Below are positions 52,557 to 61,665 of a DNA stretch of 64,000 nucleotides, one piece after another (position 1 is the stretch's first letter; each line of letters begins with the position of its first letter). The stretch is taken from positions 22,286-86,285 of the forward strand of contig WGAI01000059.1 in the NCBI GenBank assembly GCA_015489175.1, given 5' to 3'. The notes beneath the pieces are model-generated. The model worked only from the letters and a program-made list of their open reading frames with translations. It did no database searches and was not told the DNA's origin. The stretch is from Caldifarciminota bacterium (GTDB lineage: Bacteria > Hydrothermota > Hydrothermia > B15-G9). The translations under genes were made by a program, and so were the position numbers.

Positions 52557-52844
52557 ATGAGAGAATATGAGATGATGGTGATAATCGACCCGGATATCGG
52601 AGAAGAGGCAATCTCTGCGTCGATAGATAAACTCAAACAGATCATACTGGACAACAACGGAGAGATTGAAGACATCGATGAGTGGGGTAAACGCACTCTC
52701 GCCTATGAGATAAGGCACAAAAAGGAAGGGTATTATGTGGTGTATCAGTTTAAAGCTGATCCCACCGTGCCCGACAAATTGAGGCGTGAACTCCGCCTCA
52801 ACCGCAATTTTATGCGGGGAATGATAATCAGAAGGGGGGATTGA
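52557..52844 (+). CDS. rpsF: 30S ribosomal protein S6
   Basis: A 95-residue S6 protein with the typical REYEMMVIIDPDIGEEAISA start and the EIRHKKEGYYVVYQFKADP core. AAGGAGGTAGATTG precedes ATG 52557; a TTG three bases earlier is ignored. First gene of the conserved rpsF-ssb-rpsR-rplI operon. The leader of about 60 bases has GC-rich hairpin potential (GGCGCGGTTGCGCC near 52507), perhaps autoregulatory. Confidence 0.96.
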   Translation: MREYEMMVIIDPDIGEEAISASIDKLKQIILDNNGEIEDIDEWGKRTLAYEIRHKKEGYYVVYQFKADPTVPDKLRRELRLNRNFMRGMIIRRGD

Positions 52845-52846
52845 CC

Positions 52847-53290
52847 TTGGATATAAGGTTTCCCGAACTAAATATAGTCGTTCTTTCAGGGCGGCTCACT
52901 CGTGACCCTGATCTCAGATACACTCCGAGTGGGCGCGCTGTGGCCAGGATGAGACTGGCCTCGTCTCGCAGGTATAAATCGGCTACTGGTGATTGGGTTG
53001 ACGACACCCTGTTTATCGACCTTGTGGCATGGGGAGACCTTGCAGAAAGGTGCAAAGAGAGGCTTCAGAAGGGCAGCCCTGTGATAGTTCAGGGCAGGCT
53101 TCGCTCAAGGGAGTGGACTACCGAAAGCGGCCAGAAGCGTGTGGCGTTTGAGGTTGTCGCCAACAGGATTCAGTTCTTGGAAAAGGCTGGAACCGCAATC
53201 GAAGAGGTGCCGCCTGATGAGATCCCGTCTGTGGACGAACAGATACCGGATTATGAGGAGCCTGTCCCTGACGAGGATCTTCCATTCTAA
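52847..53290 (+). CDS. ssb: Single-stranded DNA-binding protein
   Basis: A 147-residue SSB: one OB fold (residues 5-105; LNIVVLSGRLTRDPDLRYTP and TLFIDLVAWGDLAERC segments) and an acidic tail ending EDLPF, the tip that recruits repair proteins. The TTG at 52847 has GGGGGG 7 bases upstream and fits the family start; the preceding TTG at 52841 lies within the rpsF stop. Classic place between rpsF and rpsR. Confidence 0.95.
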   Translation: MDIRFPELNIVVLSGRLTRDPDLRYTPSGRAVARMRLASSRRYKSATGDWVDDTLFIDLVAWGDLAERCKERLQKGSPVIVQGRLRSREWTTESGQKRVAFEVVANRIQFLEKAGTAIEEVPPDEIPSVDEQIPDYEEPVPDEDLPF

Positions 53291-53333
53291 TAGATCTGCT
53301 TAAAGATCTAAAATAAGAAAAGGAGGGATAAAA

Positions 53334-53549
53334 ATGGCAAGGAAAAGGTGCGAATTTTGCCGCGAAGGCATTGATGAGATAGATTACAAGGATGTCGAGA
53401 GACTGAGGAAATACCTGACCCAGAGAGGTAAGATTTTGTCGAGGCGTGTGACTGGCACATGCGCTTACCATCAGAGGAAGCTTGCTAAGGCCATTAAGAG
53501 GGCACGCCAGATGGCGCTTTTACCTTTCGTCGAGTCTTATTATCTCTAA
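53334..53549 (+). CDS. rpsR: 30S ribosomal protein S18
   Basis: A 71-residue S18; [20 protein letters not shown] and the [20 protein letters not shown] segment are diagnostic. It keeps a CEFC cysteine pair and a third Cys, the zinc-binding (C+) form common in deep-branching bacteria. AAAAGGAGGG precedes the ATG. Confidence 0.97.
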   Translation: MARKRCEFCREGIDEIDYKDVERLRKYLTQRGKILSRRVTGTCAYHQRKLAKAIKRARQMALLPFVESYYL

Positions 53550-53566
53550 AACGGAGAGCTTATAGC

Positions 53567-54016
53567 ATGAAAATAATCCTGCTTGATAAGGTGGATAAGC
53601 TTGGAAATAAGGGCGATATAGTTGAAGTCGCTGACGGATATGCAAGGAACTACCTGATACCTAAGAAATTGGCGGTCGCTGCCACTCCTTCCAATCTTAA
53701 AGCTTGGGAGGCTCAGCAGAGGCTCCTTAAGAGCAAAGAGGAGAAAGCCAAAGCGAAGGCCGAAAAGATAGCGCGCAGAATTAACAAGACCACGGTGACG
53801 ATAAAAGTCAAAGTCGGCGAAGAAGGGAAGCTTTTCGGCGCTGTCAGCTCGATCGACATACTCAACGCCCTGAGAGATAAAGGGATTGAGGTTGAAAAGG
53901 GCATGATTAGGCTTGAGGAAGCTCTGCGTCAGACTGGCACATTTAAGGTGCCGATAAAACTCCATCCGGAAGTCGAGGCCTCTCTCAAGGTTGTGGTGGC
54001 ACCAGAAGAAGATTAA
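53567..54016 (+). CDS. rplI: 50S ribosomal protein L9
   Basis: A 149-residue L9 with the N-terminal motif MKIILLDKVDKLGNKGDIVE, the YARNYLIPKKLAV signature and the long connecting helix, then the C-terminal RNA-binding domain. Standard length. Fourth gene of the operon, 17 bases after rpsR. Confidence 0.97.
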   Translation: MKIILLDKVDKLGNKGDIVEVADGYARNYLIPKKLAVAATPSNLKAWEAQQRLLKSKEEKAKAKAEKIARRINKTTVTIKVKVGEEGKLFGAVSSIDILNALRDKGIEVEKGMIRLEEALRQTGTFKVPIKLHPEVEASLKVVVAPEED

Positions 54017-54019
54017 AAT

Positions 54020-54430
54020 GTGACTAAAAAACTTGTAAAAGTTTATGTCCATTCGGTAATCACGGATGTAAACTACAGCGAGCAAATTGTCATCTTGCGC
54101 GAGGTCAATGGCACCCGAGTGCTCCCTATATGGATTGGACCAATGGAAGCAGCAGCCATATCGCTCGCGCTTAACAATGAGAAATCTGCTCGGCCTTTGA
54201 CACATGAGACACTTTACAGGATTGTCAAAGGATTGGGCGGCGAGGTGGAGAAGGTAGCCATAACAAAACTTGAACACAATGTTTTTTTCGGAAGGCTGAT
54301 CATCAAAAAAGGCGAAAATGAGGTTCTCACTGTCGATATTCGGCCTTCTGACGCTATAGCTATCGCTCTCCTTGCAAACGCTCCGATTTTTGTGGCAGAT
54401 GATGTGATGGCGAAAGGGCAACTTGAATGA
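54020..54430 (+). CDS. Bifunctional nuclease family (DUF151) protein
   Basis: A 136-residue BFN/DUF151 domain: VLREVNGTRVLPIWIGPMEA, RPLTHETLYRIV and the FGRLII ... VDIRPSDAIAIAL core with its conserved acidic residues. The family includes plant and bacterial proteins with nuclease activity and is common in thermophiles. It starts at a GTG 4 bases after rplI, so it belongs to the ribosomal operon. Its biological function is not established. Confidence 0.9.
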   Translation: MTKKLVKVYVHSVITDVNYSEQIVILREVNGTRVLPIWIGPMEAAAISLALNNEKSARPLTHETLYRIVKGLGGEVEKVAITKLEHNVFFGRLIIKKGENEVLTVDIRPSDAIAIALLANAPIFVADDVMAKGQLE

Positions 54431-54452
54431 GAATTAAACAAGGAGGTCAAAA

Positions 54453-54689
54453 ATGAAAAAGGCGTTGACATGGATAGTAATAGTAATCCTTGTGCTTGTG
54501 GTAATTTACGCCATAGCCAGGGGAGGCAGGGAAACGGAGACCACAACTCCTCCGACAACTGCCGATACCACTGTTGTTGAGACCACTAAGGTCGAAACAA
54601 CTGCCGTGGAGAGCACTGCGGTTGAGAGCACTGCTGTGGAATCCACTGCGGTCGATTCTGCTGCTCAGCAGGACACTGTTGGTCAGTAA
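54453..54689 (+). CDS. Small membrane-anchored protein with TAVES pentapeptide repeats
   Basis: A 78-residue protein: one membrane helix (ALTWIVIVILVLVVIYAIA) followed by a hydrophilic Thr/Glu/Val tail with five 5-residue units (TKVET, then TAVES three times and TAVDS). At DNA level the units are 15-base near-repeats. AAGGAGG precedes the ATG. Last gene of the rpsF operon before a strong terminator. No function is known; the tail could extend into the periplasm or be processed. Confidence 0.7.
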   Translation: MKKALTWIVIVILVLVVIYAIARGGRETETTTPPTTADTTVVETTKVETTAVESTAVESTAVESTAVDSAAQQDTVGQ

Positions 54690-54698
54690 ACCGAACAG

Positions 54699-54722
54699 GG
54701 GCGGCCGAAGGCCGCCCTTTTT
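54699..54722 (+). terminator. GAA-triloop terminator of the rpsF operon
   Basis: GGGCGGCC, GAA, GGCCGCCC followed by TTTTT, a canonical intrinsic terminator. Confidence 0.92.
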
Positions 54723-54734
54723 GTCTTTCATGCC

Positions 54735-55109
54735 ATGAACACCAGAGGCGTTGTCCTCGAAAAAAGAGGTTCTCAATACCTCATATCCATTGAAAACCCT
54801 GCCGATAAATGCAAGGATTGTGCCCTTGCAGCTCTCTGCAAGGCTCAGAGGGCAAATGTGGTGGTGGCCACATCCTATTTTGACCTCAAGGTCGGCCAGA
54901 CTGTTGAGTTAAAGTATTCCGAGGCTTCGCTGATTGCCATTTATGCGACGATTTTCCTTGTTCCTATCACCGTTATGATACTCTTACTAGCCGTATTCAA
55001 CTCGGCGCTCATTGCGGCGATAGGCACAGCGCTGGCCTTTGTCGCCCTTAAGCTTTCTGACAAATGGCTTGCTGAACATTTGGCGAAGCCAATCGCCATT
55101 CCTGCATAA
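54735..55109 (+). CDS. RseC/MucC-like membrane protein
   Basis: A 124-residue protein with the SoxR-reducing RseC pattern: a short N-terminal beta domain with three Cys in KCKDCALAALCKA (a fourth, seen in classical RseC, is not obvious), then two membrane helices (ASLIAIYATIFLVPITVMIL and ALIAAIGTALAFVALKL). RseC-type proteins sense or relay redox state at the membrane, often beside Rnf complexes. No Rnf genes are near. No clear Shine-Dalgarno is seen just after the terminator, so expression may be weak or driven by its own promoter. Confidence 0.72.
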   Translation: MNTRGVVLEKRGSQYLISIENPADKCKDCALAALCKAQRANVVVATSYFDLKVGQTVELKYSEASLIAIYATIFLVPITVMILLLAVFNSALIAAIGTALAFVALKLSDKWLAEHLAKPIAIPA

Positions 55110-55175
55110 TTTGACTGCGAAATTCTTCCTTCTGCATTAAAATTCCATCTGTTCACAAAATCCGGAGGTAAGAAA

Positions 55176-56555
55176 ATGAAAGTGCCAAAGAACATCTTTA
55201 GACAATACGACATCCGCGGGATCGTCGGCAGTGAGATTACAACTGATCTGGCATACATGCTTGGCAAGGCCTATGGCACGGTGCTGCGCGATCACGGCGG
55301 CAGTGTGGCAAGCATTGGGCATGATGTAAGGCCTTCATCGCCTGATCTCACTGATGCGTTGATAGACGGAATCAGGTCAGTAGGTATAAGTGTCATTCAC
55401 ATCGGCACGGTGCCTACCCCGATCGTCTATTTTTCGCTGTTCCACCTACCCGTGCATGGCGGAATCGCCGTTACAGCAAGCCACAATCCTCGGGAATACA
55501 ATGGGTTCAAAATAAATCTCGGACACGATGTAGTATGGGGCGACGGGATACAGAAACTGCGTGAGATCATTGAAAAAGAGACATTCGCACGCACATTCCA
55601 GAAAGGTAAGCTTGAGTCAAAGTCGATAACTGGCGATTACATCGAAAGGCTTGTAAACGATGTGAAGATTGAGGGCGAGCTGCGCGTTGCGGTGGATGCT
55701 GGAAACGGGACGGCAGGGCCGGTCATCGAGGAGCTGTATCCAGCTGTTGGCGTGAAGTATGAGGGGCTTTACCTTGAGCCGGACGGCACATTCCCCAACC
55801 ATCTGCCGGATCCCACGGTCGAGAAATACATGCAGGATCTAATGGAAATGGTGAGGAAAGGCGGATTTGACCTCGGCGTTGGGTTCGACGGAGATTCGGA
55901 CAGGATCGGCGCTATTGATGAGGAAGGCAGAATCATATTCGGCGATAAGCTACTCGGCATATTCGCAAAGTCTGTGCTTCAGGAGTTCCCGGGCTCGATG
56001 ATCATATTCGATGTCAAGTGCTCGAAGGGACTTGTGGAATACATCGAAAAACTTGGCGGCAAGCCTTTGATGTGGAAGACCGGCCACTCGCTGCTCAAGG
56101 CGAAGCTGAGGGAGACAGATGCTCCGCTCGCAGGAGAGATGTCAGGTCACATCTTCTTCAACGACAGGTATTACGGCTATGACGATGCCATCTATGCCAG
56201 CTTGAGACTGTTCGAGATACTGACTCGCGATAAGAAAAAGCTGTCCGAGCTTGTGGCCGAAATTCCGCACTACTACTCGACCCCGGAGATCAGAGTCGGA
56301 TGTCCTGATGATCGTAAATTCCAGATAGTTGCTGAACTTGTAAAATATTTCAAGTCTCAGAACCTCAATGTGATAGATATCGATGGGGCACGGATAGAAT
56401 TCGACGATGGATTTGGCCTTGTGAGGGCATCGAACACTCAACCTGTGCTCGTCCTTAGATTTGAAGCGCGGACGCCAGAGCGGCTTGAGGAGATCAAGAA
56501 GATAATCATCTCCAAACTCAGGGAATATCCAGAAGTGGAACTGGGCAATCTTTGA
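55176..56555 (+). CDS. Phosphomannomutase/phosphoglucomutase
   Basis: A 459-residue alpha-D-phosphohexomutase. The phosphoserine loop is TASHNPREYNG near residue 105, the Mg-binding loop is GFDGDSDRIGAI near 240, sugar-binding GEMSGHIFF near 325, and the phosphate-binding RASNTQPVLVLRFEA near the end. It interconverts hexose 1- and 6-phosphates; mannose 1-phosphate would supply GDP-mannose for mannosylglycerate synthesis or glycans. Glucose versus mannose preference is not certain. TCCGGAGG precedes the ATG. Own strong terminator downstream. Confidence 0.92.
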   Translation: MKVPKNIFRQYDIRGIVGSEITTDLAYMLGKAYGTVLRDHGGSVASIGHDVRPSSPDLTDALIDGIRSVGISVIHIGTVPTPIVYFSLFHLPVHGGIAVTASHNPREYNGFKINLGHDVVWGDGIQKLREIIEKETFARTFQKGKLESKSITGDYIERLVNDVKIEGELRVAVDAGNGTAGPVIEELYPAVGVKYEGLYLEPDGTFPNHLPDPTVEKYMQDLMEMVRKGGFDLGVGFDGDSDRIGAIDEEGRIIFGDKLLGIFAKSVLQEFPGSMIIFDVKCSKGLVEYIEKLGGKPLMWKTGHSLLKAKLRETDAPLAGEMSGHIFFNDRYYGYDDAIYASLRLFEILTRDKKKLSELVAEIPHYYSTPEIRVGCPDDRKFQIVAELVKYFKSQNLNVIDIDGARIEFDDGFGLVRASNTQPVLVLRFEARTPERLEEIKKIIISKLREYPEVELGNL

Positions 56556-56561
56556 TTCGAG

Positions 56562-56590
56562 GCGGGAGGTGCATGCCTCCCGCTTTTTTT
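56562..56590 (+). terminator. Intrinsic terminator after the phosphohexomutase
   Basis: GCGGGAGG and CCTCCCGC pair around TGCATG and run into seven Ts. Confidence 0.9.
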
Positions 56591-56638
56591 ATTTTGTCCG
56601 TATCATTGTAGCTTGTCCTAAAAAGGAGGTGCTTGATT

Positions 56639-59600
56639 ATGCAGTTGTTGTTTGTGTTTTTGCTCTCATTCGCAAAGGGGCCTAGGGCGGCCACACCTCA
56701 CCATCAGCTTGATGACATCTCGAATTCAGCAGCGGCAGCTATTGGGCGGGTTTTGTCGGTCGGGGATTCCGTTTTTGGGCTGGATGTGCAGCAGATAACT
56801 GGGGATAACCAGATTCTTGGTGTGGAATTTGTTGGGGGTTATTTCTTTCTGTCCGGCGGCAATTCACTCGCAAATCCGAACAAGATTTATAAAGTTGCAA
56901 TCGATGGGACGCTTATCGGGAGTTATGATCAGCCAACGACTTCATCGTGGGGCTTCAGGGATCTCGCCTCAGACGGCGATTACATCTACGGAACCGATGA
57001 TGACGGAAAGATTTATCAGATAAATGCTTCAACGGTCACGCCAACTGGCGTTGTGATAAACGGGCCGTTGTCTGTGAATAGGGCGCTCGCCTACGATCCG
57101 GCGCATGACAGGTTCTGGACGGCCAACTTTAGGTCAGACATCTATGAATTTGACAGGAACGGAAATGTGGTTAACATCTACCCCAATCAGCACTATGTTT
57201 ACGGTATGGCGTGGGACGACATCTCGCCCGGCGGACCATGGCTGTGGGTCGCAACGCAGGACTACAGTGGGGGATATTACAATGTTATTTACAAATTTGA
57301 CCCGCGCACCGGCACATACACAGGTGATGGGATGGTAATCTCTTACGGGTTCTCAGGTGGACACGCAGGCGGGCTGGCTTTCACGACCGATCTTGTCATG
57401 GGAAAGGCCGTGCTGGTTGAGATCATTCAGGAGAACGATGCATCTTCGCCCAATCATGACATCCTCGTGGCAATTGAAATCGCCGACATGGGGCCGCCCC
57501 GTACCCCGATGCCACCGGAGGGGATAACGGCTTATTCCGACTGCTACATGCCGAATTCAATGCTTCTTAGATGGAACGATCCCACCCATTACACCGACGG
57601 GACGCGGCTTCGCAACTTCGAGATCGAAATTCTGGACACGGATTCCAACCTTGTTTCCACTGTCCCCTCAGGTGTCGAATCGACGATCATCGAGGGGTTG
57701 ACCGATGGCGTTGAGTATCAATTTCTTTTGCGTGCTGTTGACAGTGCGGGGGCGATGAGCGTGCTGGTGCCGTCGCCGTGGTGGTATGCTGGCGGGTCGC
57801 CGTGGCCTGCACCGCCCACCAATTTGGCGTGGCATTATGTGAACGACTCGACCGTGACAGTCACATGGCATGACCCGACAACCCAGTCCGATGGCACGCC
57901 TTTAGACGACTTGTTGGGGATCTACATCTACCTTGACGACACGCTTTACGATTCCGCTTATGCCGGGTACGAACACCGCACGATGACGGTGGTGCCCGGA
58001 GCACATACCGTGTATCTCAGGGCGTTCGATGCTGAGCCTGAGCGACATCTGTCCATCCCCTCTGACACGATCAGAATTTTTACGACAGGACATCGCGTTG
58101 GGCCTGATGCATTTGGCTATCACCTACTCGACTCATACATCGAGGATAGCCTCCAATTTGAGTGGACGGAAATCAGCTCTTACGGCCAGCGTCTCGATCT
58201 TGGTGATGACGACATGGTGATGGTCTCACTGCCGTTCATGTTGCCGTTTTACGATACCGCCTTCACGGAAATCTTTGTGAATTCAAACGGCGGCATAACC
58301 TTCTCGCCCTCGGATACGCTTTCGCCCTCCAACCAGCAGATTCCATCAGATGGGCTGCCTGTGTGTGTGGTGCCGTTGTGGACGGATTTAAACCCTGAAG
58401 ATGCGCCTCAGGATGGCGGTGTCTTCGTTGCGCAGGCAGGCAGCGATTTCGTGATTGAGTGGAAGGATGTCCCTTTGTATCAGGGTGATGGGAGATACAC
58501 ATTCGAGATCGTCATCCATCCGAACGGCTGGTTCGACTTTCATTACCTCTCCGTCCCGCGCGATTTCACTTCTGAGTTCACGATAGGCATGTTCGCTTCC
58601 GCCGAAAATCGTTATCTGCGGTATTCTTTCAACGGTGAGCCGATAGTGCCTGAGGATTCGCTCTCGGTCAGAATTATCAGACCGCCGTTCCACGATGTCG
58701 GAGTGGCCACTATATCGCCGTCCGACACGACCTTGTGGCCCGGCGTGCCGGTTTCGCCTGAGGTCTCGGTCGTGAATTTCTCCGAGAACACGGAGACCGT
58801 CTCGGTGAGCGTTTCGGTGCTCAGAAATAGCACGGTCGTGTTCTCCGATACGACATCGGTTGAGATCCAGCCTTATGCGTCGGCAGATGGTGTTTTCGGG
58901 GAGTGGATACCATCGCCTCAGTATCAGGATGTTGACTACGAAATCGAGGCAGAGGTTCTGACCCCGGACTCCAACCTGTCGAACAACTCTTCGAGTGCGA
59001 TCGTGCATGTAGCGCCTGCATCGCATGATTCCGTCGCTGTGCCGCTTGCGCTGACCACGCCCGTGATAGACGGCCAGATCTCATCGGCCGAATGGGAGGA
59101 TGCGACGCAAATTCAACTCACGGATGGCGGGACGAACGGCGCAACGGTTCACCTGAAACACGACGATGCCAACCTCTACATTGCTGTCGATGTGTCTTTT
59201 GACACGACGCAGGATGCGAACGATAAGTTTGCATTTTTTGTTGACGATAACGGCGATTTCCTGTGGCCGACATCGGCCTCAGATACCTCCGAGGGTGGAA
59301 ATTCCATATCGATTGGCTGGCAGTGGGCCACAAGGCCGATGACTTTCCAGCAGTTTTACGATTGGGGCTATCCACGCAACGATATGGCAGGCAATTACTT
59401 CATTTCCTACAACACAGGCCATTATCAGGCTGAGCTCAGGGTGCCGATCAACCTCTACGAGCCCGATCCAGCTCATATAGCGCCTGCATTGGATTCCACC
59501 TTCAACATCATGTTTGAATACCTCGATCATGACTCGGTCGTTGGATGGTGGCCTCACGGGTTGCGGATGGATCTGCGCGAATATCCGATAACTTACGGAC

Positions 59601-59899
59601 GCGTCGTGCTCATGCCGTTCAATCCGGGCATTAACGAAGGGGATAGCCGTTCCGGCCTTGACATCTCCATCAACACGATGAACGGGCCTATCCCATATCT
59701 CGTCGTCAAGAGCTCGAATGAGATCGCGGCTGAATTGAGCATCATCGATGTGGCTGGCAGGGTGCTGAAAGCCCGCACGCTGAGGCTGCAGGACGGCGTC
59801 ACGAGGATCGGGCTAAGCGATCTGGCCGACGGGATTTACTTTGTTGAGCTCAGGGCTGGCTCAATGAGGGTAAACAGGAAGATTATGGTGGTCAGGTAG
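56639..59899 (+). CDS. Giant exported multidomain protein with T9SS-type C-terminal domain
   Basis: A 1086-residue protein from ATG 56639 (AGGAGGT 8 bases upstream). After a signal peptide (QLLFVFLLSFAKGPRAA) it has a beta-propeller-like region (residues 50-280; repeats such as GTDDDGKIYQI, WTANFRSDIYEFDRNGN), two fibronectin-III-like modules (300-390, 395-480), a GPDAFGYHLLD domain (484-674) shared with the S8 and C25-like proteins, a CARDB-like module (VSVVNFSENTETVSVSVSVL), a CBM9/DOMON-like domain (about 800-1000, PVIDGQISSAEWEDA, HLKHDDANLYIAVDV) and a C-terminal sorting domain (LSIIDVAGRVL ... ADGIYFVELRAG). Probably a carbohydrate- or surface-binding protein. It has no recognised catalytic domain. 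Confidence 0.85.
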   Translation: MQLLFVFLLSFAKGPRAATPHHQLDDISNSAAAAIGRVLSVGDSVFGLDVQQITGDNQILGVEFVGGYFFLSGGNSLANPNKIYKVAIDGTLIGSYDQPTTSSWGFRDLASDGDYIYGTDDDGKIYQINASTVTPTGVVINGPLSVNRALAYDPAHDRFWTANFRSDIYEFDRNGNVVNIYPNQHYVYGMAWDDISPGGPWLWVATQDYSGGYYNVIYKFDPRTGTYTGDGMVISYGFSGGHAGGLAFTTDLVMGKAVLVEIIQENDASSPNHDILVAIEIADMGPPRTPMPPEGITAYSDCYMPNSMLLRWNDPTHYTDGTRLRNFEIEILDTDSNLVSTVPSGVESTIIEGLTDGVEYQFLLRAVDSAGAMSVLVPSPWWYAGGSPWPAPPTNLAWHYVNDSTVTVTWHDPTTQSDGTPLDDLLGIYIYLDDTLYDSAYAGYEHRTMTVVPGAHTVYLRAFDAEPERHLSIPSDTIRIFTTGHRVGPDAFGYHLLDSYIEDSLQFEWTEISSYGQRLDLGDDDMVMVSLPFMLPFYDTAFTEIFVNSNGGITFSPSDTLSPSNQQIPSDGLPVCVVPLWTDLNPEDAPQDGGVFVAQAGSDFVIEWKDVPLYQGDGRYTFEIVIHPNGWFDFHYLSVPRDFTSEFTIGMFASAENRYLRYSFNGEPIVPEDSLSVRIIRPPFHDVGVATISPSDTTLWPGVPVSPEVSVVNFSENTETVSVSVSVLRNSTVVFSDTTSVEIQPYASADGVFGEWIPSPQYQDVDYEIEAEVLTPDSNLSNNSSSAIVHVAPASHDSVAVPLALTTPVIDGQISSAEWEDATQIQLTDGGTNGATVHLKHDDANLYIAVDVSFDTTQDANDKFAFFVDDNGDFLWPTSASDTSEGGNSISIGWQWATRPMTFQQFYDWGYPRNDMAGNYFISYNTGHYQAELRVPINLYEPDPAHIAPALDSTFNIMFEYLDHDSVVGWWPHGLRMDLREYPITYGRVVLMPFNPGINEGDSRSGLDISINTMNGPIPYLVVKSSNEIAAELSIIDVAGRVLKARTLRLQDGVTRIGLSDLADGIYFVELRAGSMRVNRKIMVVR

Positions 59900-59904
59900 G
59901 GAAA

Positions 59905-59930
59905 GAGGCGGGCGTTTGCCCGCCTCGATT
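59905..59930. terminator. Hairpin between the giant exported protein and pdxT
   Basis: GAGGCGGGC and GCCCGCCTC pair around GTTT, followed by GATTTATT; placed between two convergent genes. Confidence 0.8.
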
Positions 59931-59932
59931 TA

Positions 59933-60535
59933 TTATCCTTTTTCCTTGAACGCCTCGACGATCTCCATGAAGATTTCCGGCACGGTGAAATCGTCGGTCA
60001 GCTCCGGATGGAAGGTTGAGGCAAGCAGGTTGCCCTGACGGACAAGCACAGGATCGCCGTTCTCAAGTTTCCCGATAACTTCCACGCCATCGCTCAATTC
60101 CACTATTTTGGGTGCCCTTATGAACACGCCCGTGATTTTCTTCTGTTTCCCGTTCCAGTTTATCTCGATTTCGCTTTCGAAGCTCTCCCTTTGCCTCCCG
60201 TAAGCGTTTCTGGCTATGGTGATGTCCATCATGCCGAGCGAGAAGTTTTCAGGGGCGTCGATGACATTTTTCGCGAGCAATATTGCACCGGCACATGTGC
60301 CAAACACAGGTATATCCCGCTTTTTCAAGCCCTCAAATGCTTCTCTCAAGCCGTATGTGTTGATCAGGCGCGACATCGTCGGGCTTTCACCGCCCGGAAG
60401 CACAAGCCCATCGATCCCTTCAAATTCTTCTGGCAGTTTTACATAGAACACTTCTGCGCCAAGTCCGTCGAACACCTCGTAGTGTTTCTCGAAATCGCCC
60501 TGAATGGCGAAGATTCCTATTTTTGGTTTATCCAT
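59933..60535 (-). CDS. pdxT: Pyridoxal 5'-phosphate synthase glutaminase subunit
   Basis: A 200-residue class I glutaminase that supplies ammonia to PdxS. KIGIFAIQGDFEKHYEVF begins the fold; the nucleophile Cys is in VFGTCAGAILLA, and the His-Glu pair is in ASTFHPELTDD. LPGGESPTMSRL is the conserved oxyanion segment. ATG 60535 lies one base after the pdxS stop, replacing a longer frame to 60589. Together PdxS and PdxT make vitamin B6 from ribose 5-phosphate, glyceraldehyde 3-phosphate and glutamine. Confidence 0.96.
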   Translation of the reverse strand: MDKPKIGIFAIQGDFEKHYEVFDGLGAEVFYVKLPEEFEGIDGLVLPGGESPTMSRLINTYGLREAFEGLKKRDIPVFGTCAGAILLAKNVIDAPENFSLGMMDITIARNAYGRQRESFESEIEINWNGKQKKITGVFIRAPKIVELSDGVEVIGKLENGDPVLVRQGNLLASTFHPELTDDFTVPEIFMEIVEAFKEKG

Positions 60536-60536
60536 A

Positions 60537-61424
60537 TCACCATCCTCTGTTTTGCAGGAGTTCATCCTCCGCAAGTTTTGAGACATCAATGCCTTTCATG
60601 GGCTCGCCAAGTCCTCTTGAGACCCGCGCGAGGACGCTGGGGTTGTCGTAGTAAGCAACGGCTTCAACGATGGCGCGGGCTCTCTTTGCAGGGTCCTCGG
60701 ATTTGAATATTCCTGAGCCAACGAACACGGATTCGGCGCCGAGCTGCATCATCAATGCGGCGTCAGCAGGTGTAGCTATGCCGCCTGCCGCAAAGTTGGG
60801 CACAGGCAGTTTGCCGTGCTCTGCGACCCATTTCACAAGCTCGTAAGGAGCCTGAAGTTTCTTGGCCTCAGCGTAAAGTTCCTCCGGACGCTTCACCGTG
60901 AGATCGGCTATCTCCTTGTTTATGCGTCTCATGTGGCGGACGGCCTCAACGATGTTGCCGGTGCCTGCCTCGCCCTTGGTTCTGATGAGCGCAGCACCTT
61001 CAGCTATGCGCCTCAACGCCTCGCCGAGGTTTCTCGCACCACAGACGAATGGCACCTTGAACTGATGCTTGTCGATGTGGTTCTCCTCGTCGGCAGGCGT
61101 CAGCACCTCGCTTTCGTCGATGAAATCGACACCGAGCTCCTCAAGGATCTGCGCCTCGGCAAAATGGCCTATCCGCACCTTAGCCATCACAGGGATGGAA
61201 ACCGCATCCATTATCCGCAGTATGATCTCGGGATCCGCCATTCGGGCAACTCCGCCCTCTTTCCGTATGTCTGCGGGGACGCGCTCAAGCGCCATAACCG
61301 CCACAGCTCCGGCTTCCTCGGCAATCTTCGCCTGCTCAGGGGTGGTAACATCCATGATGACACCACCCTTAAGCATCTCGGAAAATCCGACCTTTAACCT
61401 CCATGTCCCTGTCAGCATGATCAT
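60537..61424 (-). CDS. pdxS: Pyridoxal 5'-phosphate synthase subunit PdxS
   Basis: A 295-residue beta-barrel PLP synthase. The start [20 protein letters not shown], the segment [15 protein letters not shown] and the catalytic Lys in [15 protein letters not shown] are diagnostic, with [20 protein letters not shown] near the C-terminus. GGAGGTGATTAGAAA precedes the ATG at 61424. The 240 bases upstream hold no gene and separate it from the NACHT/HEAT gene on the same strand. Confidence 0.97.
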   Translation of the reverse strand: MIMLTGTWRLKVGFSEMLKGGVIMDVTTPEQAKIAEEAGAVAVMALERVPADIRKEGGVARMADPEIILRIMDAVSIPVMAKVRIGHFAEAQILEELGVDFIDESEVLTPADEENHIDKHQFKVPFVCGARNLGEALRRIAEGAALIRTKGEAGTGNIVEAVRHMRRINKEIADLTVKRPEELYAEAKKLQAPYELVKWVAEHGKLPVPNFAAGGIATPADAALMMQLGAESVFVGSGIFKSEDPAKRARAIVEAVAYYDNPSVLARVSRGLGEPMKGIDVSKLAEDELLQNRGW

Positions 61425-61665
61425 TTTCTAATCACCTCCATGAGGCAGAAATTTTAATTCTCACAGTGGAGGTAAACAACCTGACAGGAGGTCTCTCCAT
61501 TCCGCTTGTGAGATTCAAAAATTTGGGCAAACTGCGCCCGTCACGGCGAAAGGTCTAAGGGGCGAGAAGGAATTTAACGGCGAGCGGTTTTTGCGCCCAC
61601 GAGTTCGAGAGAGGCTGTTCTTTTGAAGGAGTTCACATCTAACGGGAGATGTGACAAAACTACAA

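Noticed and set aside
61425-61665. The gap between pdxS and the NACHT/HEAT gene, inspected for an RNA or small gene
   Set aside because: Purine-rich GGAGG strings occur but no hairpin, tRNA-like fold or credible ORF is seen.
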